Source: Pempheris klunzingeri (Eukaryota; Chordata; Actinopteri; Acropomatiformes; Pempheridae). Taken from it: a stretch of DNA of 64,000 nucleotides. Under the pieces are notes generated by a model. The model saw only the letters and a program-made list of their open reading frames with translations, was not told where the DNA came from and made no database searches. Positions 1 to 12,599 of the stretch are shown here, piece after piece; the stretch's first letter is position 1, and every line of letters starts with the position of its first letter. The stretch covers positions 20,493,043 to 20,557,042 of the forward strand of contig NC_092012.1 in assembly GCF_042242105.1 (NCBI RefSeq), given 5' to 3'. A program made the translations under genes and the position numbers.

Positions 1-323
1 CTTATTTTTCCACTGTCCACTCCACACAGAGCGTCAAATCCTGGCTTCAAGCTGTGATTCATTGTATCTCTGGCGACAACAAAGGGATGTGAAATCAAAA
101 CGAAAGACTGTGTTCCCCGAAAAACACTGTAAAACCGAGTAGCATCCTACCAGAGAAGGGCCAGAGCTTGTCCCTTTGTAGGTCCTGAAGAACCAGCGTC
201 TCAACTCTGCCCATCTACTGGTGACCATTTATGTGTCTGTGTGTGCATGTGTGTGTGTCAAAGCTCTTATTGTTAGTTTACAGGGGGGACAAAGACACAC
301 ACCCACATACTCATAGAGCCTTG

Positions 324-324
<1 letters not shown>

Positions 325-358
<34 letters not shown>
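325..358. repeat. (CA)n microsatellite
   Basis: Uninterrupted CA dinucleotide run of about 17 units, read directly. The short open frames across it are repeat artefacts. Confidence 0.95.
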
Positions 359-365
<7 letters not shown>

Positions 366-1404
366 AGAAGAAATTGAATATATAATAAGACTCACACACC
401 TTGCTCCCTAAGGAATGCACATTCAGGAAGACTCTGGAAAATGTGAGGGCATTTGAGGTTGTTCAAACTAAAACAAAGGAGTAAAGGTGTTTAAAGTGCA
501 CAGCAGAGAGGAGGAACTTGATACACGATGAAAAGAGATAGAAAGCGACATTAGAGGACCAGAGGGACAGAACGTGAGAGGAAAAGACATCGTGCCAGCC
601 TCTGCTGTGCCACTGTGTCGTGCTGCATGAGCTGCAGGTTCTGCAGCCCAGCTGTTAGTGTGTGCTGCTGCACCGAAGCTATGAAGTCAGTGCATGTGTG
701 GTTTAACTGTGAAGCTAGTAGGTCACTACTAGGACAGTGTGGGATTACCATGCTGTGTGTGGGTGTGTGGACGCGTGTGACGTAGCCCTCAGCTGGTAGC
801 ATTCTAACATGTTAATCCCTGACAGATTAGCTAGTGTTTCATTTCTGTTAGCACGCAGCCTTTCTCAATACATTTCCTTCCTCCTTTCATTAGTCCTCAC
901 TAATTTATTTCCTTCTTTCACTCTGTCTTTATTGATGCTTTGGTTTTGCTTTGCTTTATCTCCTGTTTGCCTTGCACTCTGCTGCTTTCTGCCTGCCTTC
1001 ATCTTCAACACATCATCTAATCTGTCATGAATGGATTAGCATAAGTACACTGATCATTGCACTGATCATTCCCCATCTAGTATTGTCAAATCAGTAGTTC
1101 GGGATTATAATGCAGTTTGTAAACACAAACACTAATTGTAGTTCTTGCCTAAAAGTGTTACTAAAAAGTCTAACCAACACATTCACTGTGCACTTGACTT
1201 TTCCGGTTCTTAGACTGAGATTTTATCAACATTCCTGAAACACCCTTCTGTTCAATCGCTACATCAAATTTCTGAAACATTTTGGTCTTTCTGATTTCTG
1301 TCTGTACTGTTCAGCATGTACCATGGAGACAGACAGGCGGATGGGCGAAGATCCAGCACAACGGATAAAGCAGACAGACAGAGTGACCAAAACGGCAAAG
1401 ATGT

Positions 1405-1419
1405 ACAGACAGACAGACA

Positions 1420-1453
<34 letters not shown>

Positions 1454-1470
1454 CGGACACGCAGACAGGC

Positions 1471-1513
<43 letters not shown>

Positions 1514-1514
1514 G
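1405..1514. repeat. (CAGA)n / (GGCA)n compound tetranucleotide array
   Basis: Blocks of CAGA flank a central GGCA block, followed by a few variant units and a longer CAGA block. It produces spurious open frames on both strands (Thr-Asp-Arg-Gln on plus, Cys-Leu-Ser-Val on minus), which are not genes. Confidence 0.95.
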
Positions 1515-1636
1515 ACAAGCGATCACAAGAACAGAGTCGGTCCAGAATGACAGAACAGAGTTTTATTGTTGGGAAATGTGCTCAGAGGCATTCCAATCCT
1601 CCTCCTGCCCTTCATCAATACTGAGATACTGCTGAC

Positions 1637-1638
<2 letters not shown>

Positions 1639-1729
<91 letters not shown>
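1639..1729. repeat. Long (CA)n microsatellite
   Basis: About 45 perfect AC/CA units. It lies just outside the probable end of the hkdc1 transcript. Confidence 0.95.
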
Positions 1730-1733
<4 letters not shown>

Positions 1734-1773
1734 ATTATTTCAAAGGAATCAACTGGTTCCAAGAACTGAAGAA

Positions 1774-1779
1774 TTTATT
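1774..1779 (-). promoter_or_regulatory. Candidate poly(A) signal of hkdc1
   Basis: The minus strand reads AATAAA here, 930 bases past the hkdc1 stop. If used, the 3' UTR covers about 1770-2708, a stretch with no other recognisable feature. This rests on the hexamer alone. Confidence 0.4.
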
Positions 1780-2708
1780 TACCAAATAACTGATACAAAT
1801 TAATGTGTAAAAGTTACAAAGCAAGACTTAAAATACAGTGACACAGTCAGTGAATGGTGTAAGGAGGCAGTGTGGATGAATGTTTGAGCAGAATAGAAGA
1901 GACAATTATAATGTATAATGTTCAATTATAATCTTCACAGAGTCACATCATGTGTACAGTTTGATCACATTACCAGTCTTACATTACAATTGCCATGGCT
2001 GCGTTTAACATTCTTGTTTGGTCTCAAGTAAAGTGCTAACCTTGGGTAGTTTGCAGGGTGTGAATTGTGATATGTGTGTTCCGTCTTTTCCGAGACCAAC
2101 CACTCAGCGCTGGTATCAAAGGCAGAGAGTCTAATCAGTGCAAGGCTAACACTAGCATGTGACCATGCAGCTGTAGGTGTGAGACTTCTCCCACGGCTGA
2201 CTCAGGAACTGACTGGAAAGCGGAAGACTTTGGTTTAAATATGGATTAAGAAGCAAATATTTTTGATGGGATTGTCATATGTTATTTAGAAATTCAGTAG
2301 CGATAAATAAGAAATGCTTTGTTTAATGCTGAATAGTGGGTCGACAATCTTTGTTGGAACTGGAATCCAGTTCTTCAAATATTACTGGGGAACAAAATGT
2401 AATCCCTGGGCTCAGTGCTTCCATCTTGGGTGCATGCACAATGCAGCCCAAATGGCTATGTTCATGGGTGGGAAGCCTGTGAGGGATCATGCAGTGAAAA
2501 CCTTTACATGTGTTATGCCCAGTTGAAGTTGAAGTTCCCTGCTGTCACGTGAAAGGAAATGAATCCATTTGGATCTGAGGTGATATATGACGTCTGGAGC
2601 TGTCCCAGACCAATACAAGACATTTGTCGTGACGAGAGCAGCAGCACTGAGGGGATTGGGTGTTTCAAATGATCAGAAAAATAATATTTCATGTCCAGTC
2701 ATGTGAAG

Positions 2709-5700
2709 TTACATCCCCTGATTCTGTCTGGCCACGGCTGTGATGAGAGCAGCACCTTTCCCGCTGCCCTCCTCTGATGGCAAGAAGGTCACGTTACACT
2801 GAGGAGCCAAAACTCTGGCAGTCTCTTGGAGGACTCCAGAGAAACTAGAAACAGCAGCAGCAGAAGAACAAAATGTCAGGCCAATTGGAAGAGGAAGTAA
2901 AATAAAGAGTAAAAGAGTAAAAGTGTCTCTTGAATTCAATCACCAACAACAAAACATTTCATTCAACAGTCCTTTTTTGCACCAGTAGCACACCACAGCT
3001 AGAACAAATAAAGATAGCTCACTGTGGATGTAGTTTGTAGAGTGCCCCGTCCACCCCTACAGTGATGTTCAGTTGGGCCAGTCCTCTATTCTCTCTCATC
3101 TTATCGACCACGGCCGCCATTCCTGCCCCACACAGCTGAGCTGCACGCCGTGACACTGCTCCGCAAACCTGTACGACAATGAAACCATTATCGTTGTTGC
3201 AACACTTAACAGACTGTTGGTGCCACAGTTTGCTGAGCCAAACACGATCATATCACTTCTCAAACACAAGAAAAAAATCTTATTGAATCTCAGAGTGCAG
3301 TTGCAACAGAGAACATGATTTTTTGAGCATCGTGGTGTTTAAAAATGTAAACTCTTAACCTCTGTCTGGCATTTGAGACAAAAAAATAGGCTGTAGAGTT
3401 GCAAAATGATGCTATTTTTCATCTAAATGCTTCATTTTACAAGGTTCAAACATTTTGAGGGAAAGTCAAATTGTCATCTAAATGCACCCCCTGTAGTTTA
3501 CTACTATGCCATTATGACGCATTGTCAAAATGAGAAAAGTACAGGTGTAACCAATAATATTAAGTATGGCTGCAGTGCATGTCGGCAAGAAGACTACTGG
3601 TCCTGCACATACTGTGTGTAATAGTCAGTTGATGAAAAGTTAAGCCGTCTGACATTGTGGAGCCAGTAGAGTAATAATATATGTGAGATATGTATATGTG
3701 AAAATATCAAAAACAATTGCTGAAAATGTCAAAGTGTTTGTCCTGCATAGTCGTCAGGTACAGAGCAAAACACACACTTTGATTGGAGTAGATTACAGCA
3801 TTCTACTTCAGAAGCACACTGGTCTGACAGTTGGCTAAAGTTTGCCTACAGACATGAGTGTTGCTCTTCTACCTCTTTGACAATGATGCTGTCATCACAG
3901 GTGCTGTCGAGCCCCAGCTGCTGGAGAATAGATCTGACCTGCAGTAGAGCCAGGCGGTCACTGGAGGGAGACAACGCAGGCACACACGTCAGGAAAATAC
4001 AGCCAAACAGTTCATTCAACCTTTATTAATACTCCAGAGATCATTCAGGGTGACTTAGTTAGAGTATATGCTGTCATATGTACAGATACACACACACACA
4101 CACACACACACACCTCTCTATTTGTGACAGGTATTTGGTTTGGAATATTCCAGGTGTCTTTAAAGCTTCAGTGACATGTCCTCTGGACAGCAGACCTCCT
4201 CTGGTTAAATCCAATAATACCTGACGGACAACCTCTCCTAAATACATCCCACTGGTCAGCTTCTCAAACCTGCATGTACACACAGAAACATGTTATGTGT
4301 TAGATCCACTGAGACTGTCGGTCAATCAGAAAACACACAGAATCCCTGGAAAATGAGACACACGTATATGCGTAATACTAATATGTAGCTTAAACAATAC
4401 ACAGGTGTAGGAATCTCCACATATGCAAAGAGACACTGAGTTACTGTGCTGAAATCCTGAGACACATACGAGGATAAACCACAAGATAACATTCGGTTTG
4501 TGTGCTTGATGAGCGAGCAGGGAGCATCCAGAGGCCGCCGCAGGACAAGTGTCTCTAACCTTTGTTTTCCAGGGTTCACTGAGTTTTGGTTCACCTCAAT
4601 GTCATAAGGTGTGATGATGTCGTCCAGAGAGCCATCATCACCCAGACCCCCCCACTCTGTGTTTATACACATCTTTTGTATCTCAGCATCCTCCTCCATT
4701 TTCTCTCCTTCTGTCCTATCATCCTGCTGAGAGCACAAACAAATAATCAAAAATCAGTGAAACAAAAATCAGTGGAACTTTAAATCACCCCAGCTCACTG
4801 ACAAAATAAACACTGTGAGCGCTTCATACCATAACTTCCTGTTCTTCAGGGGTCCCCTGTTCTCTTTTCTTTTCTCCTTTTTGTTTAATCTTCTTAATGT
4901 TTTTCAGTTCCTCCATGTAACAAACATTGGTGCCAGTTCCTGTGAAAAGGGATCACGCAGCTTGAGACAAAATCCAGTTTACTTAGCAACATGCTTGTGG
5001 CAACCAAAACATACACAAACCCCTGAATGAGCTTTTTCTAGACCCAAATCATAAAATTCACCATCATAACTACATGTCATCACTACATGGGGTCACATAC
5101 CGGCAATCAGTCCAATTTCACACTGAGGGTCTTCATAGGCACAGCTCATCATGGTCCCAACCGTGTCATTGACTACGGCTGCAATGTCCAAGTCAAACTC
5201 CTGCAAACATACATGTGCACACACAGACACACACACACACGTTACTAACCGGTGCTACTTTGTAGTACGATTATTGCAGAATATGTCCTCATAAGTACAC
5301 ACACATACACGTGTGTTTTTAATTGCTGTTCTGTTAAAGCTGAGTTCTTGAGGATTTAAGGATTTAGATGACTCAGCATCCAAGAACATGCACTGTAATG
5401 TAATGTTCCCTACATAAGGATATAGAGTCTGGACTTCTATCAAAGACATGTAGATCATTTGTTCTCATAATTTGTGTTAATTTCACGGTGAAACACAGGG
5501 GACTCTATTCTGTTTTATTCTCACTCACGTTGCGTCTCTTGATGGCCTCCCTTAGCATGTTAACAACATCATGTCCCTCACAGTCTGTGGCCTTGAAGCC
5601 TTTGGTCCAGCTCACCAGTGTGCCCTTCAGAGATACAAAGGTTCAATATGGTTACAAAAGGTTGAAAAATTGATGTTTCTCCTTTTTGTGTCTTTATAGT

Positions 5701-6604
5701 TGTCTGTATGTGTGTTTTACTGTGTATTTTACTGTATATGGATAAAAGAGTTTTCTCTGGTTGTAACAAGCCAAAGACTCACACTCTGATGTCCACACTT
5801 ACAGTATCAATAGCTGTCTGCTCACAGGGGAAAGAGAAGGTGAAGCCTGCAGGAAGATGAGCGTTCTTCATCCCCATGTAGTCCAGGAAGTCACTAACAC
5901 ACTGCGCTATATGATCAAACAGCTAGAGACAGATTAAGTTTTTGAGTGAGAACGGGCCAAGCATGTATTTGACTTTCTGTCATGTTTTTTAAGAAAATGA
6001 ATTTGACCTTCCACTTCTGAAGGGCGTCTTGCGTGTAATGAGGTTCTTTGCTCAGTAATCGAGGTATTTGTTAGCTTGTCGTCAATATTTCAGTAAACCA
6101 AGTGCTCCAACAAAATGTCCTACCTCTTCTCCAGTGCCCTGCATTATCTCCAGTGGTATGGTGTAGATCTTATGGTAAAGTCGTGCGTTTTGCTGCGAGC
6201 CTTTTTTAAAGTTCACCAGCAATGCTCGGAAGTTTGTTCCTCCCAGATCCAAGGCGAGGTACTTTCCATGCTCTAGAAAAACAATTGAATTAAAACCAAA
6301 TGAGAGAATAAAAAGAGATTGACTCTCTGGTTGGAGGTATGACAACACATTTGCTCATTGTGTTTTTCATTTACGTGTCTGACCTGTGCCATCAGGTGTG
6401 CGGTACACAAAAGAAGGCAGCATCTTGATGGTAGAGGAGCCTTTACTCTTCAGTCCTGTTTCCAGCCCCATCCTCATCCTGTCCTTGACCAACTGGAGCT
6501 GCTCCTGGCTCAGTCTGAACGGGGACAGTATCTCATCCACCTGGAATGCAAGGGAGAGATAGTGTACAATACCACATATGATGCCGTTAGTGAAGACAAA
6601 ATGT

Positions 6605-6636
<32 letters not shown>

Positions 6637-7454
6637 CATCCTAACCTGTTTCCTCCGTGATGCCAGTCGTTGGGCGACTGCTGTCACCAAGGCAGCCCCT
6701 TTGCTGCTGCCGCTGTCCGAGAGGACAAACCTGACATGGCACTCAGGAAGCAACCGACGCACTACTTTATGGAGACGTTTGGGATACCTGGAAAAGAAGG
6801 AGACTAATGTTTCACCTTGGTCGGGATTCTCGAACAGTTGCAGCATTATCATTATTATCACTATTTTGCAATGTGGAAGTCTGGCATAATGTTGTAAGTT
6901 GAGTTAAGAAATAATATATATGTGTGTGTGCATGTATGTATGTATGTGAATTTGGCCAAACGTGCACTGACTTTGGATAAAAAGTGAATATATCTAAAGA
7001 CTGTACTCTCCCTGTTCATTTCCTAACAGGCCTTTTTCACAGCAAATATTCTGACTTGCCAAAATAAGAGAAACACATGTGTTACTAATAACGTTCATTT
7101 TCCTACTTTGGCCTATTAATGTGCATCGCTGGCAAATGAAGACGATATTTGGTGGACCATGATAACCTACTGTGGGTGTGTCTTGTACACAGTTCCATCC
7201 ACACCGACAGTGATCCTAAGTGTCCTCAAACTGCGGTTTCGCCTAATTCGAGTCAAGATGGCAGCCAGTACAGCAGCCACCAGATTTGAGGACCTGAAGG
7301 ACACTATAGTGCTGACATGTTGAACAGCAGCACAATCATCAGGCGATGGGGTCATATCAAGCTCTGTGAGGATGTCTTTGGTGTTCTTCAGACCATTTTT
7401 GTACCTGAAATATACAGACATCAGATATCGTTTGTTTTTACACCGAGGGCATGT

Positions 7455-7488
<34 letters not shown>

Positions 7489-10400
7489 TAACTTACTCTT
7501 CCATGGCTGCCACATGTGCAGTGGTTATCTTCCCTTTAGTCCTCAGGGCAACAGATACTTTTCCATCAAACAGCAGTCCAAGTTTAGCCATCTTTAACAC
7601 AACCAGCCTCACTAACTCACCCAGATACATCCCACTGACCATCTTCTCAAAGCTACAATTGTGGGAAAGACAGAAACAGAAGGCTTTAAAGATCATATAG
7701 TGTCACACATGCTGTGCCACATCATGTCATATCACGCGAAAAGGCAAAGCTGCTTTCCTCACATTTGTTTTCCGGGGTTGTGGGAGGCTGCATCAACATC
7801 CCTGTCAAACTCAGTGATGAAATCATCTAGTGCCCCGTCGTCTCCAAAGCCTCCCCACTCAGTGTTCACACACATCCTGCCCTCGTCTCCCTCCACCAGG
7901 TCAACGTGACGAAGCGCCTCCATGTAGCACGCATTGGTGCCAGTGCCTAAACACACAGACATACAGGAAACTCACTGTGGTTACATTCATTTCCTGTTTT
8001 TAAATCATCACAAAGGTGTAACAGCTAAACTAATCTTAAAATGAAGGCCTAACCCACTCAAAATAGTTGAGTCAAAATGGCTTAAATGTCACACACACAA
8101 AACACACACTCCCTCACACACATGGATTAAGACAACAAACCACTAGAGGGAGAAACAATTTAACTAAAGGTGCACACCAACATCCTGAAGTAGAAGTTTA
8201 TGAAACAGTGAACATCAACTTATGCCCAAATTTGGCATTTTTCTATTTTCAATTTCTAGCTTTCCTGATATTTCAGAAGGTGATGAAGGATGAAGGTTAT
8301 GATCTTAAGTGTGGATTGGCTGCGAAGAAGCATCCCGGAACAGGAACAATGAAATGTGTGAATCTGATTATATGGACTCACCAATGATGAGTCCTACTTC
8401 ACAGTACGGGTCATCAAAACCGCAGGTCATCATGGTTGCTACAGTGTCGTTAACCATGGCTAACACCTCCACATCCATGCCCTGCAGAGTGAGTCACAGT
8501 GATACATGAGGTTAAAATAACATCAACTACATGTCTAGAATGAGCTCCTCATCAAAAGCCATGTCTTAGTACATTTATGGGCCTGTCTGCTAAATGAAAG
8601 ATAGTTTGTGGGTCATACAGGTAAGGGAATATTAGCTTATATATAATGTACAGGTGTCCTACCCCAGTTCTGTCAACAGCCTCTCTGAGGGCCTGGACCA
8701 CATCTTTACCCTGAAGGCCTCGAACCCGATAGTTCTTACTCCAGCTTAACAATAGGCCCTACAGAGAGAGAAAATAATGAGGAAATGTGCAGTGCAACAT
8801 GTACTGCAGGTGCAGATGATGAAAACCAGAGCGGTGGATTTAGAGTCTGTACCTGATCCAAGGAGGACTGTTCACAGGGGAAAGAGAAAGTGAAAGCCAG
8901 AGGATGTTTCTTCTCCAAACTGATGTTCTTCTCCTGCAGAAAGTCCTTCAGAGACTCTGACACATGGTCAAATAGCTACAGACAGATCAGAGAGCGAGAG
9001 AAGAGCGAAAGACCGTCAAAAAGAGGGTGGAGAAGGCTGTTTATAGTTTATTTCATGAAGTTCCTCTCTGTTGTTGCACCCTCCTCAAATCCCTCTACTT
9101 CATGGAGCTCCTGCATGCTTTTTCTGTTCCCTCCAGAATTCCACCTTTCCTTTTTTTCTGCTTTTCACTGCCAATGTTTCCTATTTACTCTTCCTATCCC
9201 CTTCTCTGCTCCGTACCTCTGTTCCTCTCCCAATGAGTAGCTCCTCCTGCATCGGGTAGGTCCTCTCCTCCATCTCCACTCCTCCCCTCCTAATCCCCAT
9301 GCCCTCTCTCACTTTAACTTGGAGCACTTTAAACTTGGAGCCTCCAAGATCCAACGCCAGAAACTGTCCTTTCTCTGTAGGAGTGGAGGAAAGAGGCAAA
9401 AATATATCACATGTACTTTAGTGTACGTTTCTCCAAAGTACACTGACACACACAACAGCATAAAAAGTTTGAAAACCATTTATGTAAGTGACCTGTTCCA
9501 TCAGGAGTGGAGCGGACATGTGTTGGCAGCATCTTCACTGCTGCTGCGGCGTTGCTTTCTGACGAAAGCCCCTTCGTCATTTCAGCCTGGAAATGAGCTG
9601 AGATGTCTTTTAGCTGGTCGTCATGGAGACGCATGGCGTACAGGAACCTGTCCACCTAAATAAAAGAGAGAGAGAAAGAACGCACGCATGTGATGAGGCA
9701 TACTGATTTATTTCCCACTGACAGAACTTTAGTGAGACAGAGAAGACACAGAGCTAAACCACAACATGTAATAAACACTGGGGAGAGGAGTGAAGAGGAG
9801 GAGAGAGAGACAGAGGCGTTACAAACCTCTCTGTCTCCTCTGCTCATCTCCTTTCCTCTGTCAATCACATGTAAAGCAGCTTTTTTCCTCACAGGCAAGT
9901 TATGGAACATTTTGGACGGGATCACACACTCTTTCATCCTTTGATGTTTTAAAAATGATTTTCTATATCATCTGGGTGTAACACCACATCACATGATAGG
10001 CCCACTAAAATAAGATACATTTAATTATAGATTTTGTACATCTATTTTATCCTGAAAGTGTGCCAAACATTTACATGTGCAGCAGCATGTCCTAAACTCA
10101 CATCACTCACACTTCACTCACAAACATAGTGGAATAAAGTGTCAAAATGACTCGGAATGAAAGGTAATAGTTGCTATTAAGTTTGAAGAAACGAGATGCA
10201 AACTCAAAGGATTTAACATAGTTGGGAAGTAAAACATCACAAAATGTATCTAAAAACCTTCTCAGGCTCAGCCCCCACCTTGTATACTAAATGATCAGAT
10301 TATCAAGGCCCCCCTGGCCGTGTGCCCGGCTGGGTGTCACTCTGTGTCTGTGTTTGTGTTTGAGTGTTCACTATTCCTGATGGGAGTGTCTGTAGTTCGT

Positions 10401-11061
10401 CTGGAGAGTGTGTGTTGATCCCACCTACACTCAGAGGAGGACTGACACTGCCAAGGGAAGATGTTAATCATTGCTCAGGAAAAGGTGAAAGGTGACTCAG
10501 TGACTCATTGTTATGGCTCCTTGACCATCTTACTATACTATCTACTGTCTACTGCCTTTTTACATGGTAGTAGGCACGTCCTCAAAACTTCAGAAGGTCA
10601 AGAGCTGGATACAAACATCACGATTTGTCTTTTTGAAATTATCCTTCGATAATATTAACCTTTTTTTTTTTTTTTTACCTTTTAACTAATTGCTGCAACA
10701 GCACTTTAGGTTTTGCATGGGAATTTAGCAAAGGATTTAAATTGCAAAGTGACTAATTATGTTCTTAAGACAACGAAATGTGATTTGGATGCTGCTCAAA
10801 GTGTAACCAGGCTGTTTTATTCAATTATAAATTCCCAATAATAATCCTCAATAATAAAGAAAGAGTTCTCTTTTCAGTTAGAATGTTTTAGTAGCATACT
10901 ACATATCAATTAGTCTTTTTGGCTGAGAATCACTGCTGCTGGAAGAAAAGTTGAGTTGAAGTTGTGTGTGTCATGTACCGCTGAGGAGCAGCTCTTACCT
11001 TCTTTGTGGGGTCCTCCTGGAGTTTGGAGAAGAAGAAGGAAACAAGATGAACAGCAAACAT
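2709..11061 (-). CDS. hkdc1: Hexokinase domain-containing protein 1 (tandem two-domain hexokinase)
   Basis: Phosphorylates hexoses with ATP, the first step of glycolysis; the family binds the outer mitochondrial membrane through its N-terminus. The 947-residue product joins 21 exons: 10999-11061, 9493-9655, 9217-9374, 8853-8975, 8663-8758, 8382-8481, 7763-7946, 7497-7652, 7171-7404, 6646-6787, 6384-6540, 6124-6272, 5803-5922, 5529-5624, 5101-5200, 4830-4939, 4560-4726, 4114-4269, 3873-3960, 3023-3168 and 2709-2844. It begins [15 protein letters not shown], as HKDC1 does rather than HK1. Each half has the phosphate loop (LDLGGSKF near residue 83, LDLGGTNF near 533), FTFSFPCEQ, and the catalytic Asp in NDTV (213 and 659), so both halves may be active. 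Position next to supv3l1 also argues for hkdc1. Three introns are additional to the 18-exon vertebrate layout as I recall it. A charged insertion of about 31 residues lies between residues 692 and 735. The human protein has 917 residues. Confidence 0.95.
4089..4113. repeat. (CA)n overlapping the splice donor of hkdc1 exon 18
   Basis: The exon at 4114-4269 ends in ...GAG AG and the intron begins directly as GTGTGTGT in the sense strand. The donor dinucleotide is therefore the first unit of the microsatellite itself. Confidence 0.85.
6606..6635. repeat. (CA)n inside the short extra hkdc1 intron
   Basis: The 105-base intron at 6541-6645 is largely this repeat. In the sense strand it follows the donor GTTAGG after only four bases as (TG)n. 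Confidence 0.9.
7455..7486. repeat. (CA)n next to the donor of hkdc1 exon 8
   Basis: In the sense strand the intron reads GTAAGTTATC and then (TG)16. Confidence 0.9.
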
Positions 11062-12593
11062 CTTGATGTGGAACGCTCACCACCATGAAAACTCGATTAC
11101 CGCGATTAGACTGCACACACTCAAATGTAATGTTGATGGGAAACACATTCACATGTTCAGTTACAGGGAGTCTGTTCCTTCCTCCTGTCCTGCTCTGAGT
11201 CCACTGAGCAGAGACCAACCTCTGCTCTAAATCAATGATTAACAAGCCAAACCCTTTCTCCCATCATTTCCTCTGTGTTGCCACTCACCCAGTCTTCTAC
11301 TGACTTTCATTTAGTCTCTGGAGTTTCTTCACTGATGTTTTGATATGATTTAATGCATTAGCAGTGACTTATCTTGGCCCCATAACTGTGAAGACAATAT
11401 CATCTGTTAACCTAATGATACCAAATGAAAACACAAGAGAATAAGTCTAAATAGAATGCTTGGTAGACAGGTAGACAAACACCTGAAGGAATGAGATAGA
11501 AGCTTATTACAAACTCATGCTGTGCAGCCAAACATGGCTCAAACCCACAGAACATTATCATACACTGAAGTGGAGATCCCAACATTCTCAAAGCTATGAA
11601 ACACGAGGCTGGAATTTGTGGAAGTGAAAAAAACTAATAAAATGGTGCACATGATATATGCAAGACAGCTGATAAAGAATATTTATGATACCGTGGAATA
11701 AAATGACTTTAACAACCTTCCGACACTTTAAAAGAACGTGTGCCTTAAAACAAAAGGGAAAATAGCATACTATGCTATTAGAATAATACAGGCTGGTTGG
11801 TCTGCAACATCCATAACTGTTCTTGTTCTCATTATTCAAAACCTGAAAGACCAAAAGTGGGTTGCAAATTCAGCTACACAGGCACATAAAATGATACTCA
11901 CTGATCTCAAGATAATGCTGTAATAATCAACCTTGCATTTTCAAAATTGTCTGTAATTCCTACATCACTTCGACTTCTCCAAACAAAAAAATCGAATTTA
12001 CGTCATGCGTCAATCAATACATCAAATCTGTTTCAGTCACACAAGCCAAACCGTTTTTATCAAGATAGAGTGTAGATTTAAATATGTCAACATCATCAGC
12101 ATATAGTAACGACCACAGTCATTATTTTAAAAGGAAATCAAGAGTTTTGCTTGTCAATTAAATAAGAAACAAGCATCCAAAAGCGGGACCGTGGTCGCTG
12201 ATGCTTGTGTCCGTAGTTCTACCTTGTGCCTCTTCACTGACACAGTTTGACTGTGGCTGGTGAACAGTCTGATGACTTAAGATTACTCCCTGTAGTACAT
12301 TAACTCATGACTCGTGTTTTGTAATGATTCAATCTATTTAGAGCTCTTTGTTTCATTGAAGAATCACATAGGACAGGTCTGATTGAATTATGCCAACTGT
12401 CTTTCAACCAAGTGACCTGTTTTATGATTTTGCTACTCCCTGGTGTGAGCTGCATAATATAAACAAGAAGCCAAGCCTGTTAAAACACAGATTTTAATAC
12501 ACAAATAGGAAAAAAAAATATGGCATATCGTCTATGTAGACACTGACAGGGCGACGCTCAATTCAATCTATTCAGAGTGTTTACAGAAACTGC
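11062..12593. other. hkdc1 5' flank and gap to supv3l1
   Basis: Contains the hkdc1 5' UTR and promoter side. No CpG-rich island and no clear TATA element could be assigned. Short open frames here have no recognisable protein family. A candidate end of the neighbouring supv3l1 transcript lies at its right edge. Confidence 0.5.
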
Positions 12594-12599
12594 AGTTTA
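12594..12599 (-). promoter_or_regulatory. Candidate poly(A) signal of supv3l1
   Basis: AATAAA on the minus strand, about 750 bases past the supv3l1 stop. Other AT-rich hexamers exist nearby, so the assignment is tentative. Confidence 0.3.

Larger units (their letters stand above)
1..1770. other. Intergenic flank beyond the hkdc1 3' end
   Basis: No coding exon could be recognised on either strand. The stretch is dominated by simple repeats, described separately, and unremarkable AT-rich sequence. In human the next gene after HKDC1 is HK1. None of its conserved exons is visible here, so any tandem hk1 copy would have to start beyond the left edge. Confidence 0.6.

Noticed and set aside
1264-1624. 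Overlapping open frames rich in Thr-Asp-Arg-Gln or Cys-Leu-Ser-Val
   Set aside because: They are translations of the CAGA/GGCA tetranucleotide array and have no family or splice context.
1-2700. Expected tandem hk1 gene downstream of hkdc1
   Set aside because: None of the conserved hexokinase exon motifs is present in this stretch.
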